DNA of 64,000 bases from Clostridia bacterium (lineage in GTDB: Bacteria; Bacillota; Clostridia; Christensenellales; Pumilibacteraceae), in contig JAAWAB010000021.1 in NCBI GenBank assembly GCA_022791915.1, positions 25,037-89,036 on the forward strand. The letters run 5' to 3'. This document shows, piece after piece, positions 40,816 through 49,777 of this stretch. Each line of letters starts with the position of its first letter. The first letter of the stretch is position 1. The position numbers and the translations under genes were made by a program. Under the pieces are notes generated by a model. It saw only the letters and a program-made list of their open reading frames with translations. It searched no databases and was not told the origin of the DNA.

Positions 40816-43164
40816 TTATACGAGTGCGGACGCAAACACGGAGTCTATGGTATCCGCAAACAGAATTTTCACGTTGTCTTTTACTTCGGCGGGCAGTTCT
40901 TCGGCGTCTTTGCGGTTCTCTTCGGGCACGATGAGCGTGCGCACGCCCGCGCGGAACGCCGCAAGTGATTTTTCTTTGAGTCCGCCGATAGCGAGCACTT
41001 TGCCGCGCAGCGTGACTTCGCCCGTCATTGCCACGTTTCGGTTCACTTTTCTGCCCGACAGCGCGCTCAAAATCGCCGTTGCCATGGTGATGCCCGCGCT
41101 CGGACCGTCTTTGGGCGTGGCGCCTTCGGGCACGTGGATATGAATATCGTACTTTGTGAATTTGTCGGGGTCTATTTTGTATTCATGCGCGCGCGAGCGC
41201 ACCAACGTGAGCGCCGTGCGGCACGATTCTTTCATCACGTCGCCCAAACTGCCCGTTAACATGATTTCCCCTTTGCCGTCGGGCACGATTGCCACTTCTA
41301 TATTGAGCGTTACGCCGCCCACGCTCGTCCAGGCAAGTCCGGTCGCAAGCCCCGCTTCGTCCGTTTCGTTTTTGAGATTATCGCGGTATTTGGGCACGCC
41401 CAGATACTCTTTTACGTCCGATTCGGTTACGTCGTAGTGTTGGGATTTATCTTTACCCGATTCTACCACTTTTACGGCGATTTTGCGGATAACGGTGCCG
41501 ATTTCCCGTTCGAGATTGCGCACGCCGCTCTCGCGCGTATAGCACGAAATAATATGCAATAATACGTCGTCGGCAATGTTTACCGTTTTTTCGCTCACGC
41601 CGTTTGCGGCAAGTTGCTTGGGCACGAGATACCGCTTGGCAATCTGCAATTTTTCTTCGTAGGTGTAGCCCGAAAGTTCAATCACTTCCATGCGGTCGAG
41701 CAGCGGCGCGGGTATCGTATCCAAACTGTTTGCCGTGGTTACGAACATGACCTTGCTCAAATCGTACGGTACTTCCAGATAATGGTCTTTGAATGCGTTG
41801 TTCTGATTGGGGTCGAGCACTTCGAGCATGGCGGACGCGGGGTCGCCGCGGAAATCGGACGACATTTTGTCTATTTCGTCCAAAAGGAATACGGGGTTTA
41901 CCACTTCCGCCTGTTTCATGCCGCTGATGATTCTGCCCGGCAACGCGCCGATATACGTGCGACGGTGCCCGCGGATTTCCGCTTCGTCGCGCACGCCGCC
42001 CAAACTCATGCTTACGAGTTTTCTGCCCGCCGCGCGCGCAATGCTGGAAACCACCGACGTTTTGCCCACGCCGGGAGGACCCACAAAGCACAGAATGGGT
42101 CCTTTTAAGTTTGCGGTGAGTTGGTGCACGGCAAGATATTCCACAATGCGTTCTTTCACCTTTTCCAAACCGTAATGGTCTTCGTCGAGGATTTCGCGCG
42201 CACGCTTTAAGTCGAGATTATCGTCCGATTCTTCCGTCCAGGGCATATCCAAAAGCCAGTCGAGATAGGTGCGGCTTACGCCCGCCTCGGGCGACGTCGG
42301 GCTCATTTTGCTCATGCGCGAAAGTTCTTTATCCACTTTTTTTTGCACTTCTTCGGGCAGTTTGCGCGACGCGGCACGGGCGCGGTATTCTTCCTGCTCG
42401 TCGCCGTTCTCGCCCAACTCGTCGTGAATCGCTTTAATCTGCTCGCGCAAATAGTATTCGCGCTGATTCTTATCGATATTTTCGCGCACTTTCAGGTTAA
42501 TCTTCTTTTCAAGCGCCATGATTTCGCACTCGCGCATCATAACGGCATAAATATCTTCCAGTTGGCTGTATTCGTCGGGCGTTTCCAAAAGTTTTTGTTT
42601 TTCGGAATCGTCGTGATACAGGTGCGTGCCCATGATACCCACGAACGTTTTGGTATCGTTGATATCGAGCGTGCGCATGGCGTCGGCGGGCACTTTATGG
42701 TCTAATTTTTTTAACTTTTCCAGCTGCTCGTTCAATCTGCGACGCACCGCTTCCATTAAAATCTGGTCGCTCGGGCGCGCAATAAACTCTTTGAGCGCCA
42801 CTTCGAAATAAGGCGTGATACTGATGTAGCTGTCTATCTCCATGCGGCGCAAGCCCGCTACCAGAACGCGGAAACTGTCGTTGGGCAGTTTGGTAATTTG
42901 CTTGATACGCGCCAAACACCCCACGCGATAAATATCTTTGGGCGCGGGGTTGTTGGTGTTTTGATGTTTTTGCGTTACGAGAAAAATCTCCTGCGTGTTT
43001 TCCACCGCTTTGTTAAGCGCCACAATCGACTTGTCGCGCCCCAAATCGAATATAACCGTTTGCCCGGGAAACACAACCATTCCGCGCAAAACAATCATTT
43101 TGTAAGACGGTTTGAGCGGAATTGCGCCCAACTCGGCGGATTCGTTAAAGGTGATTTCGTCCAT
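40816..43164 (-). CDS. lon: ATP-dependent protease Lon (LonA)
   Basis: Cytoplasmic AAA+ serine protease degrading misfolded and regulatory proteins. 782 residues from the chosen start. An N-terminal substrate domain (LPLKPSYKMIVLRGMVVFPGQ type), coiled coil, Walker A GPPGVGKTSV, Walker B FLLDEIDKM, and a proteolytic domain with catalytic Ser in TPKDGPSAGIT and Lys in VLAIGGLKEKSLAA. ATG 43164 (MDEITF) has CGCGGAGAA upstream; an in-frame ATG further out lies at the predicted transcription start. A promoter (43242-43270) and a palindrome lie in its leader. Confidence 0.97.
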   Translation of the reverse strand: MDEITFNESAELGAIPLKPSYKMIVLRGMVVFPGQTVIFDLGRDKSIVALNKAVENTQEIFLVTQKHQNTNNPAPKDIYRVGCLARIKQITKLPNDSFRVLVAGLRRMEIDSYISITPYFEVALKEFIARPSDQILMEAVRRRLNEQLEKLKKLDHKVPADAMRTLDINDTKTFVGIMGTHLYHDDSEKQKLLETPDEYSQLEDIYAVMMRECEIMALEKKINLKVRENIDKNQREYYLREQIKAIHDELGENGDEQEEYRARAASRKLPEEVQKKVDKELSRMSKMSPTSPEAGVSRTYLDWLLDMPWTEESDDNLDLKRAREILDEDHYGLEKVKERIVEYLAVHQLTANLKGPILCFVGPPGVGKTSVVSSIARAAGRKLVSMSLGGVRDEAEIRGHRRTYIGALPGRIISGMKQAEVVNPVFLLDEIDKMSSDFRGDPASAMLEVLDPNQNNAFKDHYLEVPYDLSKVMFVTTANSLDTIPAPLLDRMEVIELSGYTYEEKLQIAKRYLVPKQLAANGVSEKTVNIADDVLLHIISCYTRESGVRNLEREIGTVIRKIAVKVVESGKDKSQHYDVTESDVKEYLGVPKYRDNLKNETDEAGLATGLAWTSVGGVTLNIEVAIVPDGKGEIMLTGSLGDVMKESCRTALTLVRSRAHEYKIDPDKFTKYDIHIHVPEGATPKDGPSAGITMATAILSALSGRKVNRNVAMTGEVTLRGKVLAIGGLKEKSLAAFRAGVRTLIVPEENRKDAEELPAEVKDNVKILFADTIDSVFASALV

Positions 43165-43206
43165 ATTTCTTTTCTCCGCGACACACCGTTCCGCAGTGCC
43201 CTCGGC

Positions 43207-43225
43207 AACCGAAACCGTTTCGGTT
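43207..43225. promoter_or_regulatory. Inverted repeat in the lon leader
   Basis: AACCGAAACCGTTTCGGTT: 8-base perfect arms, 3-base centre, about 10-28 bases after the predicted lon start point. It is not the CIRCE or CtsR sequence. Confidence 0.45.
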
Positions 43226-43241
43226 GTGTGTATACCCATAT

Positions 43242-43270
43242 AGTATATCACAAAATCCGAAAAGTTACAA
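43242..43270 (-). promoter_or_regulatory. Promoter for lon-ysxC
   Basis: Minus-strand TTGTAA (43265-43270), 17-base spacer, TATACT (43242-43247). Confidence 0.65.
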
Positions 43271-43392
43271 GCGCTTTTGCGCACCCGAACAAAAACGAAA
43301 ATCACGTGAACACAACGGGATTTTGCATAAAGCGACAAAAAACGACAAAGCGCACGCACTCTGCCGTTTTGATTCCACCGTGATGTTTGGTT

Positions 43393-44655
43393 TTACGCCG
43401 AAACGCGCTTGGGATTGCGGAACACGTTGTCGGCGATTTCGCCCGTTTCCACAAACGCTCTGTCTATCACCACTTTTTCTATCGTTTTATCGGTGGGCAC
43501 TTTGTACATAATTTCCAACATGCACGTTTCCACAATGGCGCGCAGTCCGCGGGCGCCCGTTTTGAGCGCGATTGCCTTTTCGGCAATGGCTGCAACGGCG
43601 TCGGGCGTGAACACCAACTCCACGTTGTCCATTTCAAGCAGTTTTACGTATTGCTTGGTGAGCGCGTCGCGCGGCTTGGTTAGAATTTCCACCAGCGCGT
43701 CTTTATCCAAATCGTTCAGACTGACGGTTACGGGCACTCTGCCCACAAATTCGGGAATGAGTCCGAAACTGATTAAATCCTGCGGCTGCACTTCTTTGAG
43801 CCACTGCGACGATTCCTTTTCGGTGGGAGAAACAATTTCGCCGCCGAAACCCAGACCCGACGCGTTGGTGCGCTTGGATACGATTTTATCCAGCCCCACG
43901 AACGCCCCGCCGAATATGAACAGGATATTGGTGGTGTCTATGGTTAAACACTCCTGTTGCGGGTGCTTGCGCCCCCCTTGCGGCGGCACGCTTGCCACCG
44001 TGCTCTCTATGATTTTGAGCAGTGCCTGTTGCACGCCTTCGCCCGATACGTCGCGCGTGATACTCACGTTTTCGCTCTTGCGCGAAATTTTATCGATTTC
44101 GTCTATATAGATGATGCCGCGTTGCGCCCGCTCGATATCGTAGTCGGCGTTCTGAATGAGTTTTAACAACACGTTTTCCACGTCTTCGCCCACGTAGCCC
44201 GCTTCGGTAAGCGTGGTTGCGTCCGCAACGGCGAACGGCACGTCTAAAATACGCGAAAGCGTTTGCGCCAACAGCGTTTTGCCGCTACCCGTGGGACCGA
44301 GCATGAGAATATTGCTCTTTTTCAGTTCGATATCGCGGCGCTTGCCTTTGCCCTTGGGGTGCGCGGCATTATAGTTGATTCGCTTATAGTGGTTGTACAC
44401 CGCAACGCTCAACACGCGTTTTGCCACGTCTTGCCCGATGATGAATTCGTCTAATTCGTGCTTAATCTCCTCGGGCGTGGGCAGTTTGATTGCCGACGAC
44501 TCCGCCGATTTTTTGATTCGCGACGACAGTATCTCGTTGCAGATACCGATACAACCGTCGCAAATAGCCACGCCGGTAGGACCGGACACCAACTCTACCA
44601 CCTTTGCCTGCGACCTGCCGCAAAAGGCGCATTTTAATTCTTCTTTGATACCCAT
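43393..44655 (-). CDS. clpX: ClpXP unfoldase subunit ClpX
   Basis: AAA+ hexamer that unfolds substrates for ClpP. 420 residues: a zinc-binding domain with Cys9, Cys12, Cys32 and Cys35, Walker [11 protein letters not shown], Walker [10 protein letters not shown], the ClpP-docking loop as GLGFGG, and a sensor-2 Arg in [10 protein letters not shown]. Its ATG overlaps the clpP stop as TAATG, so the two are coupled. Confidence 0.98.
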   Translation of the reverse strand: MGIKEELKCAFCGRSQAKVVELVSGPTGVAICDGCIGICNEILSSRIKKSAESSAIKLPTPEEIKHELDEFIIGQDVAKRVLSVAVYNHYKRINYNAAHPKGKGKRRDIELKKSNILMLGPTGSGKTLLAQTLSRILDVPFAVADATTLTEAGYVGEDVENVLLKLIQNADYDIERAQRGIIYIDEIDKISRKSENVSITRDVSGEGVQQALLKIIESTVASVPPQGGRKHPQQECLTIDTTNILFIFGGAFVGLDKIVSKRTNASGLGFGGEIVSPTEKESSQWLKEVQPQDLISFGLIPEFVGRVPVTVSLNDLDKDALVEILTKPRDALTKQYVKLLEMDNVELVFTPDAVAAIAEKAIALKTGARGLRAIVETCMLEIMYKVPTDKTIEKVVIDRAFVETGEIADNVFRNPKRVSA

Positions 44656-45248
44656 TATGCTCTCTTTACGAAAATTTTGTCTATCAGACCGTATTTGTGC
44701 GCTTCTTCCGCCGTCATGTAGTAGTCGCGGTCGACGTCGCGTTCCACCTTCTCAATCGGTTGTCCGCAGTTCTCGGCAAGAATACGGTTCATCTTTTTCT
44801 TGGTTTTCAAGATGTGCTCGGCGGCAATGGCGATGTCGCTCGCCTGACCTTGCGCGCCGCCCAAAGGCTGATGAATCATGATTTCGCTGTTGGGAAGGGC
44901 GAATCGCTTGCCCTTGGCGCCGCTGCTCAACAAAAAGGCGCCCATGCTCGCCGCCATACCCACGCAGATGGTGCTTACGTCGCACTTGATGTAGTTCATG
45001 GTGTCGTATATGCCCATGCCCGCCGTTACGCTGCCGCCCGGGCTGTTGATGTACAGGCTGATGTCTTTATCGGGGTCTTTGCCCTCCAAATGCAACAACT
45101 GCGCGATAATAAGGTCGGCGGTTAAGTCGTTGATTTCGCCCGTTAAAAACACAATGCGGTCTTCGAGCAAACGGGAATAAATATCATACGACCGTTCGCC
45201 CCTGTTGGTCTGTTCGATAACCATGGGAACAAGATTATTTTTAATCAT
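44655..45248 (-). CDS. clpP: ATP-dependent Clp protease proteolytic subunit ClpP
   Basis: Tetradecameric serine peptidase. 197 residues: [20 protein letters not shown] at the N-terminus, catalytic Ser in [11 protein letters not shown], His in IMIHQPLGG, and Asp in the DVDRDYYM region. ATG 45248 is far (16 bases) from the AGGAGG; no better start fits the family N-terminus. Downstream clpX overlaps by one base. The 105-base gap to tig holds no gene. Confidence 0.97.
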   Translation of the reverse strand: MIKNNLVPMVIEQTNRGERSYDIYSRLLEDRIVFLTGEINDLTADLIIAQLLHLEGKDPDKDISLYINSPGGSVTAGMGIYDTMNYIKCDVSTICVGMAASMGAFLLSSGAKGKRFALPNSEIMIHQPLGGAQGQASDIAIAAEHILKTKKKMNRILAENCGQPIEKVERDVDRDYYMTAEEAHKYGLIDKIFVKRA

Positions 45249-45353
45249 AATACTTTATTTATATCCTCCTATCGCCTGAATTATTCTGCCGTGCGAGCCT
45301 ATCGACACAATGTGCCTGCCTTCGCCACGTTGCGCTTTTGTACGCGCGCGGCG

Positions 45354-46775
45354 TCAGTCTTTTTTCGCCGTGCTCTTTTTGGCGGGCGCTTTCTTCTCGC
45401 CCGCAGGTTTGCTTTGGGTGCTCGTTTCTTTTTTTGCCGCGCTCTTTTTGGGCGCCGCTTTTTCCTTTTCTTTGCCTTCCGCCTTCATTTCAAAAGTCGT
45501 CGCCGTCGCCAATTCGTCGAGCGCTTTTTCCACCGTGACGTCGCTCTTGATGTGGCTCATCTGGTGGTCGGAAAGCGTTTTGCGATATTCTTCCGCCGTT
45601 TTGCCCGCAGACGCCGCGATTTCGGTTATCTTTGCGTTCAGTTCGTCTTCGGTGGGCTGAATGTTTTCGGCTTTGATTACCGCTTCCACCACCAAACGGG
45701 TTTTTACCGCCTTTTCGGCTTCCGCTTTGCGGTCTTTCTTAAATTCTTCGCGCGACGAGCCCGTGTACTTGAAGTAATCGTCTAATTTCATGCCGCCGTA
45801 CATGTACGAAAGGCGGTATTCGAAATCCTGCAACATGTAATCCAATTCGCTCTCTACCATGCAGTCGGGAATTTCCACCGAGGCGTTTTGTACAATCGCG
45901 TCAATCATGCGGTTTTTCTTTTCGTTGTCCGTTCTGCGCGCCGCGTTTTCGGCAAGGCGTTTCATCACGTCGGCACGATAGTCCGCCACCGTTTCGAATT
46001 TGGTGGTATCTTGCACGAAGCGGTCGTTCAGTTCGGGCACTTCGCGGAATTTAATGGCGTGCAACGTTACCGCGAACACGGCGTCTTTGCCCTTTAAGTC
46101 TTCGGCGTGGTAATCGTCGGGGAATTTAACGGGCAAGTCTTTGCTCTCGCCGATTTTCATGCCCGCAACCTGTTCTTCGAATCCGGGAATAAACGACTTA
46201 CTGCCCAGCACGAGTTCCTGTTTTTCGGCGGTGCCGCCGTTGAACTTCACGCCGTCTACGCTGCCGCTGTAATCGATGGTAACGGTGTCGCCGTCTTGCG
46301 CCGCGCGGTCGGTAACGTCTACCAGACGGCTCTTTGCCTGACGCGAACGCTCGATTTCGGCGTCGGCGTCTTTTTCGGACGCTTTATATTCGGTAGCCGA
46401 AACGGTGAGCCCTTTATACTGCCCGAGCGTTACTTCGGGTTTTACCGTAACTTGAATAGTGAACGTGAGCGCGTCTTTGCCGAACGAGCCGATATCCACT
46501 TTGGGTTCGTCTACGGGATATACGTCGGCGTTCTCGGTGAGCGCCGTGGCGTATGCCTTGGACGCGCAGGTGTTGAACGCGTCGTCGAAAAATACGGTGG
46601 GACCGTACGTCTTTTCAATCGTTTTGCGGGGCACGTGCCCTTTACGAAATCCGGGCAGATTATACTTGCCCTTATTCTTTATATAGGCGGCGTCAATCTC
46701 TTTCTCCCATTCGTCGGTAGGAACCGTAAAGGAAAAAGATACGCTCCCTTTTTGTTTTTCCGTTGTGTACTTCAT
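45354..46775 (-). CDS. tig: Trigger factor with Lys/Ala-rich C-terminal tail
   Basis: Ribosome-bound chaperone. 473 residues: ribosome-docking loop GFRKGHVPRKTIEKTYG, FKBP-type domain (DTVTIDYSGSVDGVKFNGG, LVLGSKSFIPGFEEQVAGM), and a helical C-terminal cradle. The last ~45 residues are an added tail of Lys, Ala, Pro and Ser (e.g. APKKSAAKKETS) of the histone-H1 type, beyond the normal ~430-residue end. ATG 46775 follows GGAGG. Promoter at 46804-46832. clpP-clpX follow, a classic order. Confidence 0.96.
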   Translation of the reverse strand: MKYTTEKQKGSVSFSFTVPTDEWEKEIDAAYIKNKGKYNLPGFRKGHVPRKTIEKTYGPTVFFDDAFNTCASKAYATALTENADVYPVDEPKVDIGSFGKDALTFTIQVTVKPEVTLGQYKGLTVSATEYKASEKDADAEIERSRQAKSRLVDVTDRAAQDGDTVTIDYSGSVDGVKFNGGTAEKQELVLGSKSFIPGFEEQVAGMKIGESKDLPVKFPDDYHAEDLKGKDAVFAVTLHAIKFREVPELNDRFVQDTTKFETVADYRADVMKRLAENAARRTDNEKKNRMIDAIVQNASVEIPDCMVESELDYMLQDFEYRLSYMYGGMKLDDYFKYTGSSREEFKKDRKAEAEKAVKTRLVVEAVIKAENIQPTEDELNAKITEIAASAGKTAEEYRKTLSDHQMSHIKSDVTVEKALDELATATTFEMKAEGKEKEKAAPKKSAAKKETSTQSKPAGEKKAPAKKSTAKKD

Positions 46776-46803
46776 GTGAACCTCCAAAAAATCATACCAC
46801 ACT

Positions 46804-46832
46804 ATAATACCACAACCGCCGCACTTTGTCAA
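46804..46832 (-). promoter_or_regulatory. Promoter for tig-clpP-clpX
   Basis: Minus-strand TTGACA (46827-46832), 17-base spacer, TATTAT (46804-46809). Its -35 is only 6 bases from the divergent rqcH -35. Confidence 0.8.
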
Positions 46833-46838
46833 ATTGTA

Positions 46839-46867
46839 TTGACTAATTCATGGAAGATAGTTTATAC
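46839..46867 (+). promoter_or_regulatory. Promoter for rqcH
   Basis: TTGACT (46839-46844), 17-base spacer, TATACT (46862-46867); GGGGAG ribosome site before the ATG at 46901. Confidence 0.8.
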
Positions 46868-46900
46868 TGATAGCGAAATACTTTCGGGGAGATTTTTACT

Positions 46901-48592
46901 ATGCCTGCGGATTCCCTGCACTGCCGTTTGGCGGCAAAAGAACTACACGACGCGTTAAGCGGCGGACGAATCGAAAAAATCACCATGCCCGAGCCGGACG
47001 AGATTGTTCTGTTCGTGCACGCCAAACAAAATCATGCGCTCGTTTTGAGCGCCAATCCTTCGTTGCCGCGGGCGCACCTTACCGCGCACGCGCCCAAAAA
47101 CAATCCGCTCACGGCGCCCGCTTTTTTAATGCACCTGCGCAAAAACATAGGCGGCGCGGCGATAGAGCGCGTAGAAACGTATCACGGCGAACGCGTGCTT
47201 TTTTTTCGCCTGCGCACCCGCAACGAATTGGGATACGAAGAAAAAAAGACGCTGATTTGCGAGATTATGGGCAAATACGCCAATATTATACTTACGGACG
47301 GCGACGGAAAGATATCGGAGTGTATTAAGCATATTTCGCCCGCAAGCAGCGAAAAGCGTCCCGTTCTGCCCCGTTTGCCGTACGCGGTGCCGCCCAAACA
47401 GGATAAAATCGACGCGTTCGATTCCCTTGCCATGCGCGCGTTGCTCGATTCGTTCGGCGGCGGGAAGCTGGATAGCTTTATTCTTGCGGGCGCGGCGGGG
47501 CTTGCGCCTTCCACCATTTCCGCCATGGTAACGCATGCGTTGGGCAACGTATACTTTGAATCGCTGTGCAACGAACAGAAAGAAAAGTTGCTTGCCGCTT
47601 TTAACGAAACCGAACTACTCGACAACGCGAAACCGTGCTTACAAGCGGGTGCGAACGGAAAAACAGATTTTTGGCTATACCCCTTTACCGCCGACGAAAA
47701 CACCGTATTCTTTCCCACGCTGAACGCGGCAATGGACGAATACTTTTTTGCGCTCGACCGCGACAGACGGTTAAGCGAGCGGGCGCACGTGCCCAAAACC
47801 ACGGTGAAAAACGCCGTTGCCCGCACCGAGAAAAAGCGCAAACTGTTTCTTGCGCGAAAAGAAGAGGCGTCCGACCTCGAACGCGACAAACTGTGCGGCG
47901 AACTGATTCTTTCCAACCTATACCGCATTCGTCAGGGCATGCCCAAAGCGGAGTTGGAAAACTATTATACCGACCCGCCCACCACCGTAACGGTAGAGTT
48001 GGATACGAGCAAATCGCCGCAGTACAACGCGCAGGCATATTTCAAGAAGTACAACAAAAAGAAAAAAACGCTTGCGATTGTGCAAGAACAGATTGCGCAG
48101 GCAAGCCGCGACCTGGAATATTACAACTCTATTTTAGACAGCTTTGCGTACACCGACGCCGACGGTTTGGAAGAAATCGTTGCCGAGTTATATGCGGCGG
48201 GGCTTATGCACGAACCAAAAGGCAAGAAAAAGAAAGAACCGAAAGCCGCGGGCGGCGAAACGAAGTACGACGGTTACACCATCCGTTGGGGCAAAACCAA
48301 CCTGCAAAACGACCGCCTGACAAAGCAGGCAAAAAGCGACGACGTGTGGCTGCACACCCAAAAAATTCACGGCAGCCACGTGATTGTGTCGGGCGAAAAC
48401 GTGCCCGAACACGTGCTGTTGCGCGCCGCGCAGATTGCGGCGTACTACTCCAAAGCGCGCCTCGGCGAAAACGTGCCCGTGGACTACACCTATAAAAAAT
48501 TCGTTTCCAAACCCAAAAACAGCCCGCCCGGCAAGGTGGTGTACACCGACTACAAAACGCTGTTTGTAACGCCCAAAGACGAGCGGGAGTAA
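46901..48592 (+). CDS. rqcH: Ribosome quality-control factor RqcH (NFACT/FbpA family)
   Basis: Binds obstructed 50S-peptidyl-tRNA complexes and recruits tRNA-Ala to add alanine tails. 563 residues: NFACT-N (HCRLAAKELHDALSGGRIEKI, then LMHLRKNIGGAAIERV), a helix-hairpin region, a long coiled coil (~290-420) and NFACT-R (DDVWLHTQKIHGSHVIVSG). Older databases name it fibronectin-binding protein. Divergent from tig, so a quality-control gene faces the trigger factor/ClpXP/Lon set. Ends 4 bases before a convergent gene. Confidence 0.95.
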   Translation: MPADSLHCRLAAKELHDALSGGRIEKITMPEPDEIVLFVHAKQNHALVLSANPSLPRAHLTAHAPKNNPLTAPAFLMHLRKNIGGAAIERVETYHGERVLFFRLRTRNELGYEEKKTLICEIMGKYANIILTDGDGKISECIKHISPASSEKRPVLPRLPYAVPPKQDKIDAFDSLAMRALLDSFGGGKLDSFILAGAAGLAPSTISAMVTHALGNVYFESLCNEQKEKLLAAFNETELLDNAKPCLQAGANGKTDFWLYPFTADENTVFFPTLNAAMDEYFFALDRDRRLSERAHVPKTTVKNAVARTEKKRKLFLARKEEASDLERDKLCGELILSNLYRIRQGMPKAELENYYTDPPTTVTVELDTSKSPQYNAQAYFKKYNKKKKTLAIVQEQIAQASRDLEYYNSILDSFAYTDADGLEEIVAELYAAGLMHEPKGKKKKEPKAAGGETKYDGYTIRWGKTNLQNDRLTKQAKSDDVWLHTQKIHGSHVIVSGENVPEHVLLRAAQIAAYYSKARLGENVPVDYTYKKFVSKPKNSPPGKVVYTDYKTLFVTPKDERE

Positions 48593-48596
48593 AATC

Positions 48597-49271
48597 TTAA
48601 ACGGAATACGTTTGCAATTCCCGCGCCACCGTGATATACCGTGACGCGGTTTTGTATTCCGCCGCGGGGTTCAAGTGCGTGGCGATTGCGGGAATTTGCA
48701 ACCGCTCGGCAAGTTCTTCCGCCTCGGCAAGCGACAAATGGGGCGCGCGCTTCCCTTCCGCCTTGCCGCAGTCGAGCAGTAACAGGTGCGCGCCGCGGGC
48801 GGCTTGTTCGAGCGCGGGGCAAAACGAAGTGTCGCCGCTGTAAAAGAGCGTGCGGCTGTCGCAACGCACGCGCACGGCATAGCTTTCGAGCGGGTGCGTC
48901 ATTTTTGTAAACGAGAGCGAAAATTCGCCTATGTTCATTTGCGGGCAAAGCGGAATGCGCTCGAATCCGTCTGAATCTTCTATAATCGACCGTTGTACGC
49001 AGTCGGTTTGCGGATACACGAGCGGAATTTTTTTGCCCGCCGCTTTCAAATAGTACGAAAAGGGCAACAAATCGCATATATGGTCGTAATGCAAGTGCGA
49101 AAGCACCACGCCTTGCAAGCGGGAAAGCGGAATCACCAGTTGCAATCTCCCCAACGCACCGCTGCCGAAATCGAGCGCAATCGCGCCGTTCTTGCCGCGC
49201 ACGACGTACGCCGACGTTCCGCCGCCACAGGCGGGATACGGTCCGTATGCTCCCAAAACGGTGAGTTCCAT
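48597..49271 (-). CDS. MBL-fold metallohydrolase (YhfI-like)
   Basis: 224 residues. Metal ligands: SHLHYDHICDL (H-x-H-x-D-H), His in MTHPLESYAV, Asp in YSGDTSF, and a C-terminal His in IATHLNP. The pattern resembles RNase Z-like and YhfI proteins, but the RNase Z exosite arm is missing, so the substrate is unknown. ATG after AAAGGAG. A plausible upstream promoter on the minus strand is TTGACA (49378-49383) with TATGCG (49355-49360). Confidence 0.88.
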   Translation of the reverse strand: MELTVLGAYGPYPACGGGTSAYVVRGKNGAIALDFGSGALGRLQLVIPLSRLQGVVLSHLHYDHICDLLPFSYYLKAAGKKIPLVYPQTDCVQRSIIEDSDGFERIPLCPQMNIGEFSLSFTKMTHPLESYAVRVRCDSRTLFYSGDTSFCPALEQAARGAHLLLLDCGKAEGKRAPHLSLAEAEELAERLQIPAIATHLNPAAEYKTASRYITVARELQTYSV

Positions 49272-49426
49272 AATTTTTTTCTCCTTTATTCCCTGTTTTT
49301 ATGAAAGTACCCGCAACGTATGGGCTTTTTTTGAAAGCATAGACGCGCGGCAGACGCATACCACACTTTTTCCCGTTTGTCAATACTTTTAGGAAAAATT
49401 TTATTGGGAAAATTTTCGAGAACCTA

Positions 49427-49455
49427 TTGATTTTTGCCGCGGGTTCGGCTATACT
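49427..49455 (+). promoter_or_regulatory. Promoter of the structured non-coding RNA
   Basis: TTGATT (49427-49432), 17-base spacer, TATACT (49450-49455). Confidence 0.75.
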
Positions 49456-49461
49456 ATATGT

Positions 49462-49735
49462 GTAGGAACGAAAAACCCTTTTCCTGCGGTGTACGCTTGA
49501 TGCGAAGAATATTTAACCACAGAGTTTCAAAGGGATTGCTTGTATCTGCGTAATATGTCGGGCCGCAACCGCGGAGATTTCCGAGCAACGGTTTTCCTTC
49601 CCCAAAGGGAGCAAACAGCGGAAGACAGACGACGCAATCGGCTTGCCCACCTGCCTGACGGCGGGTTAAAATGAAACGCATCGGCGGCATTGCGGGGTCC
49701 CTTTTGTAAGGCGGCGCGAATTGTGCCGTCTTTTT
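49462..49735 (+). ncRNA. Structured non-coding RNA, ~270 nt, unidentified (6S-like features)
   Basis: A free-standing transcript with promoter and terminator and no sensible reading frame. Its ends pair over ~200 bases: TGCGGTG (49485-49491) with CATTGCG (49688-49694), GATGCG (49499-49504) with CGCATC (49677-49682), and TTTAACC (49512-49518) with GGTTAAA (49664-49670). Inside are local hairpins such as CGGA-GATT-TCCG within AACCG...CGGTT (~49570-49595), and CCTGCC-TGAC-GGCGGG (49650-49665). A long interrupted rod with a hairpin near the 3' arm recalls 6S RNA, but it is longer than usual. I do not see RNase P, tmRNA or SRP signatures. Confidence 0.65.
49710..49735 (+). terminator. Terminator of the non-coding RNA
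   Basis: GGCGGCGC/GTGCCGTC stem (two G-U pairs), 5-base loop, TTTTT. Confidence 0.75.
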
Positions 49736-49777
49736 ATATGGCGCGTTATATGGCGCGGTCGCTTGTTCTTTCTATTG

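Noticed and set aside
43165..43240. Longer Lon start in the leader
   Set aside because: The upstream ATG coincides with the predicted transcription start and has no ribosome site; the chosen ATG has one and gives the usual length.
48597..49271. RNase Z
   Set aside because: Metal ligands fit, but the exosite arm typical of tRNase Z is missing; kept as a general MBL hydrolase.
49462..49735. RNase P RNA, tmRNA or SRP RNA identity for the non-coding RNA
   Set aside because: No GAGGAAAGUC-type block, no tRNA-like ends or tag frame, and no SRP apical loop sequence could be found.
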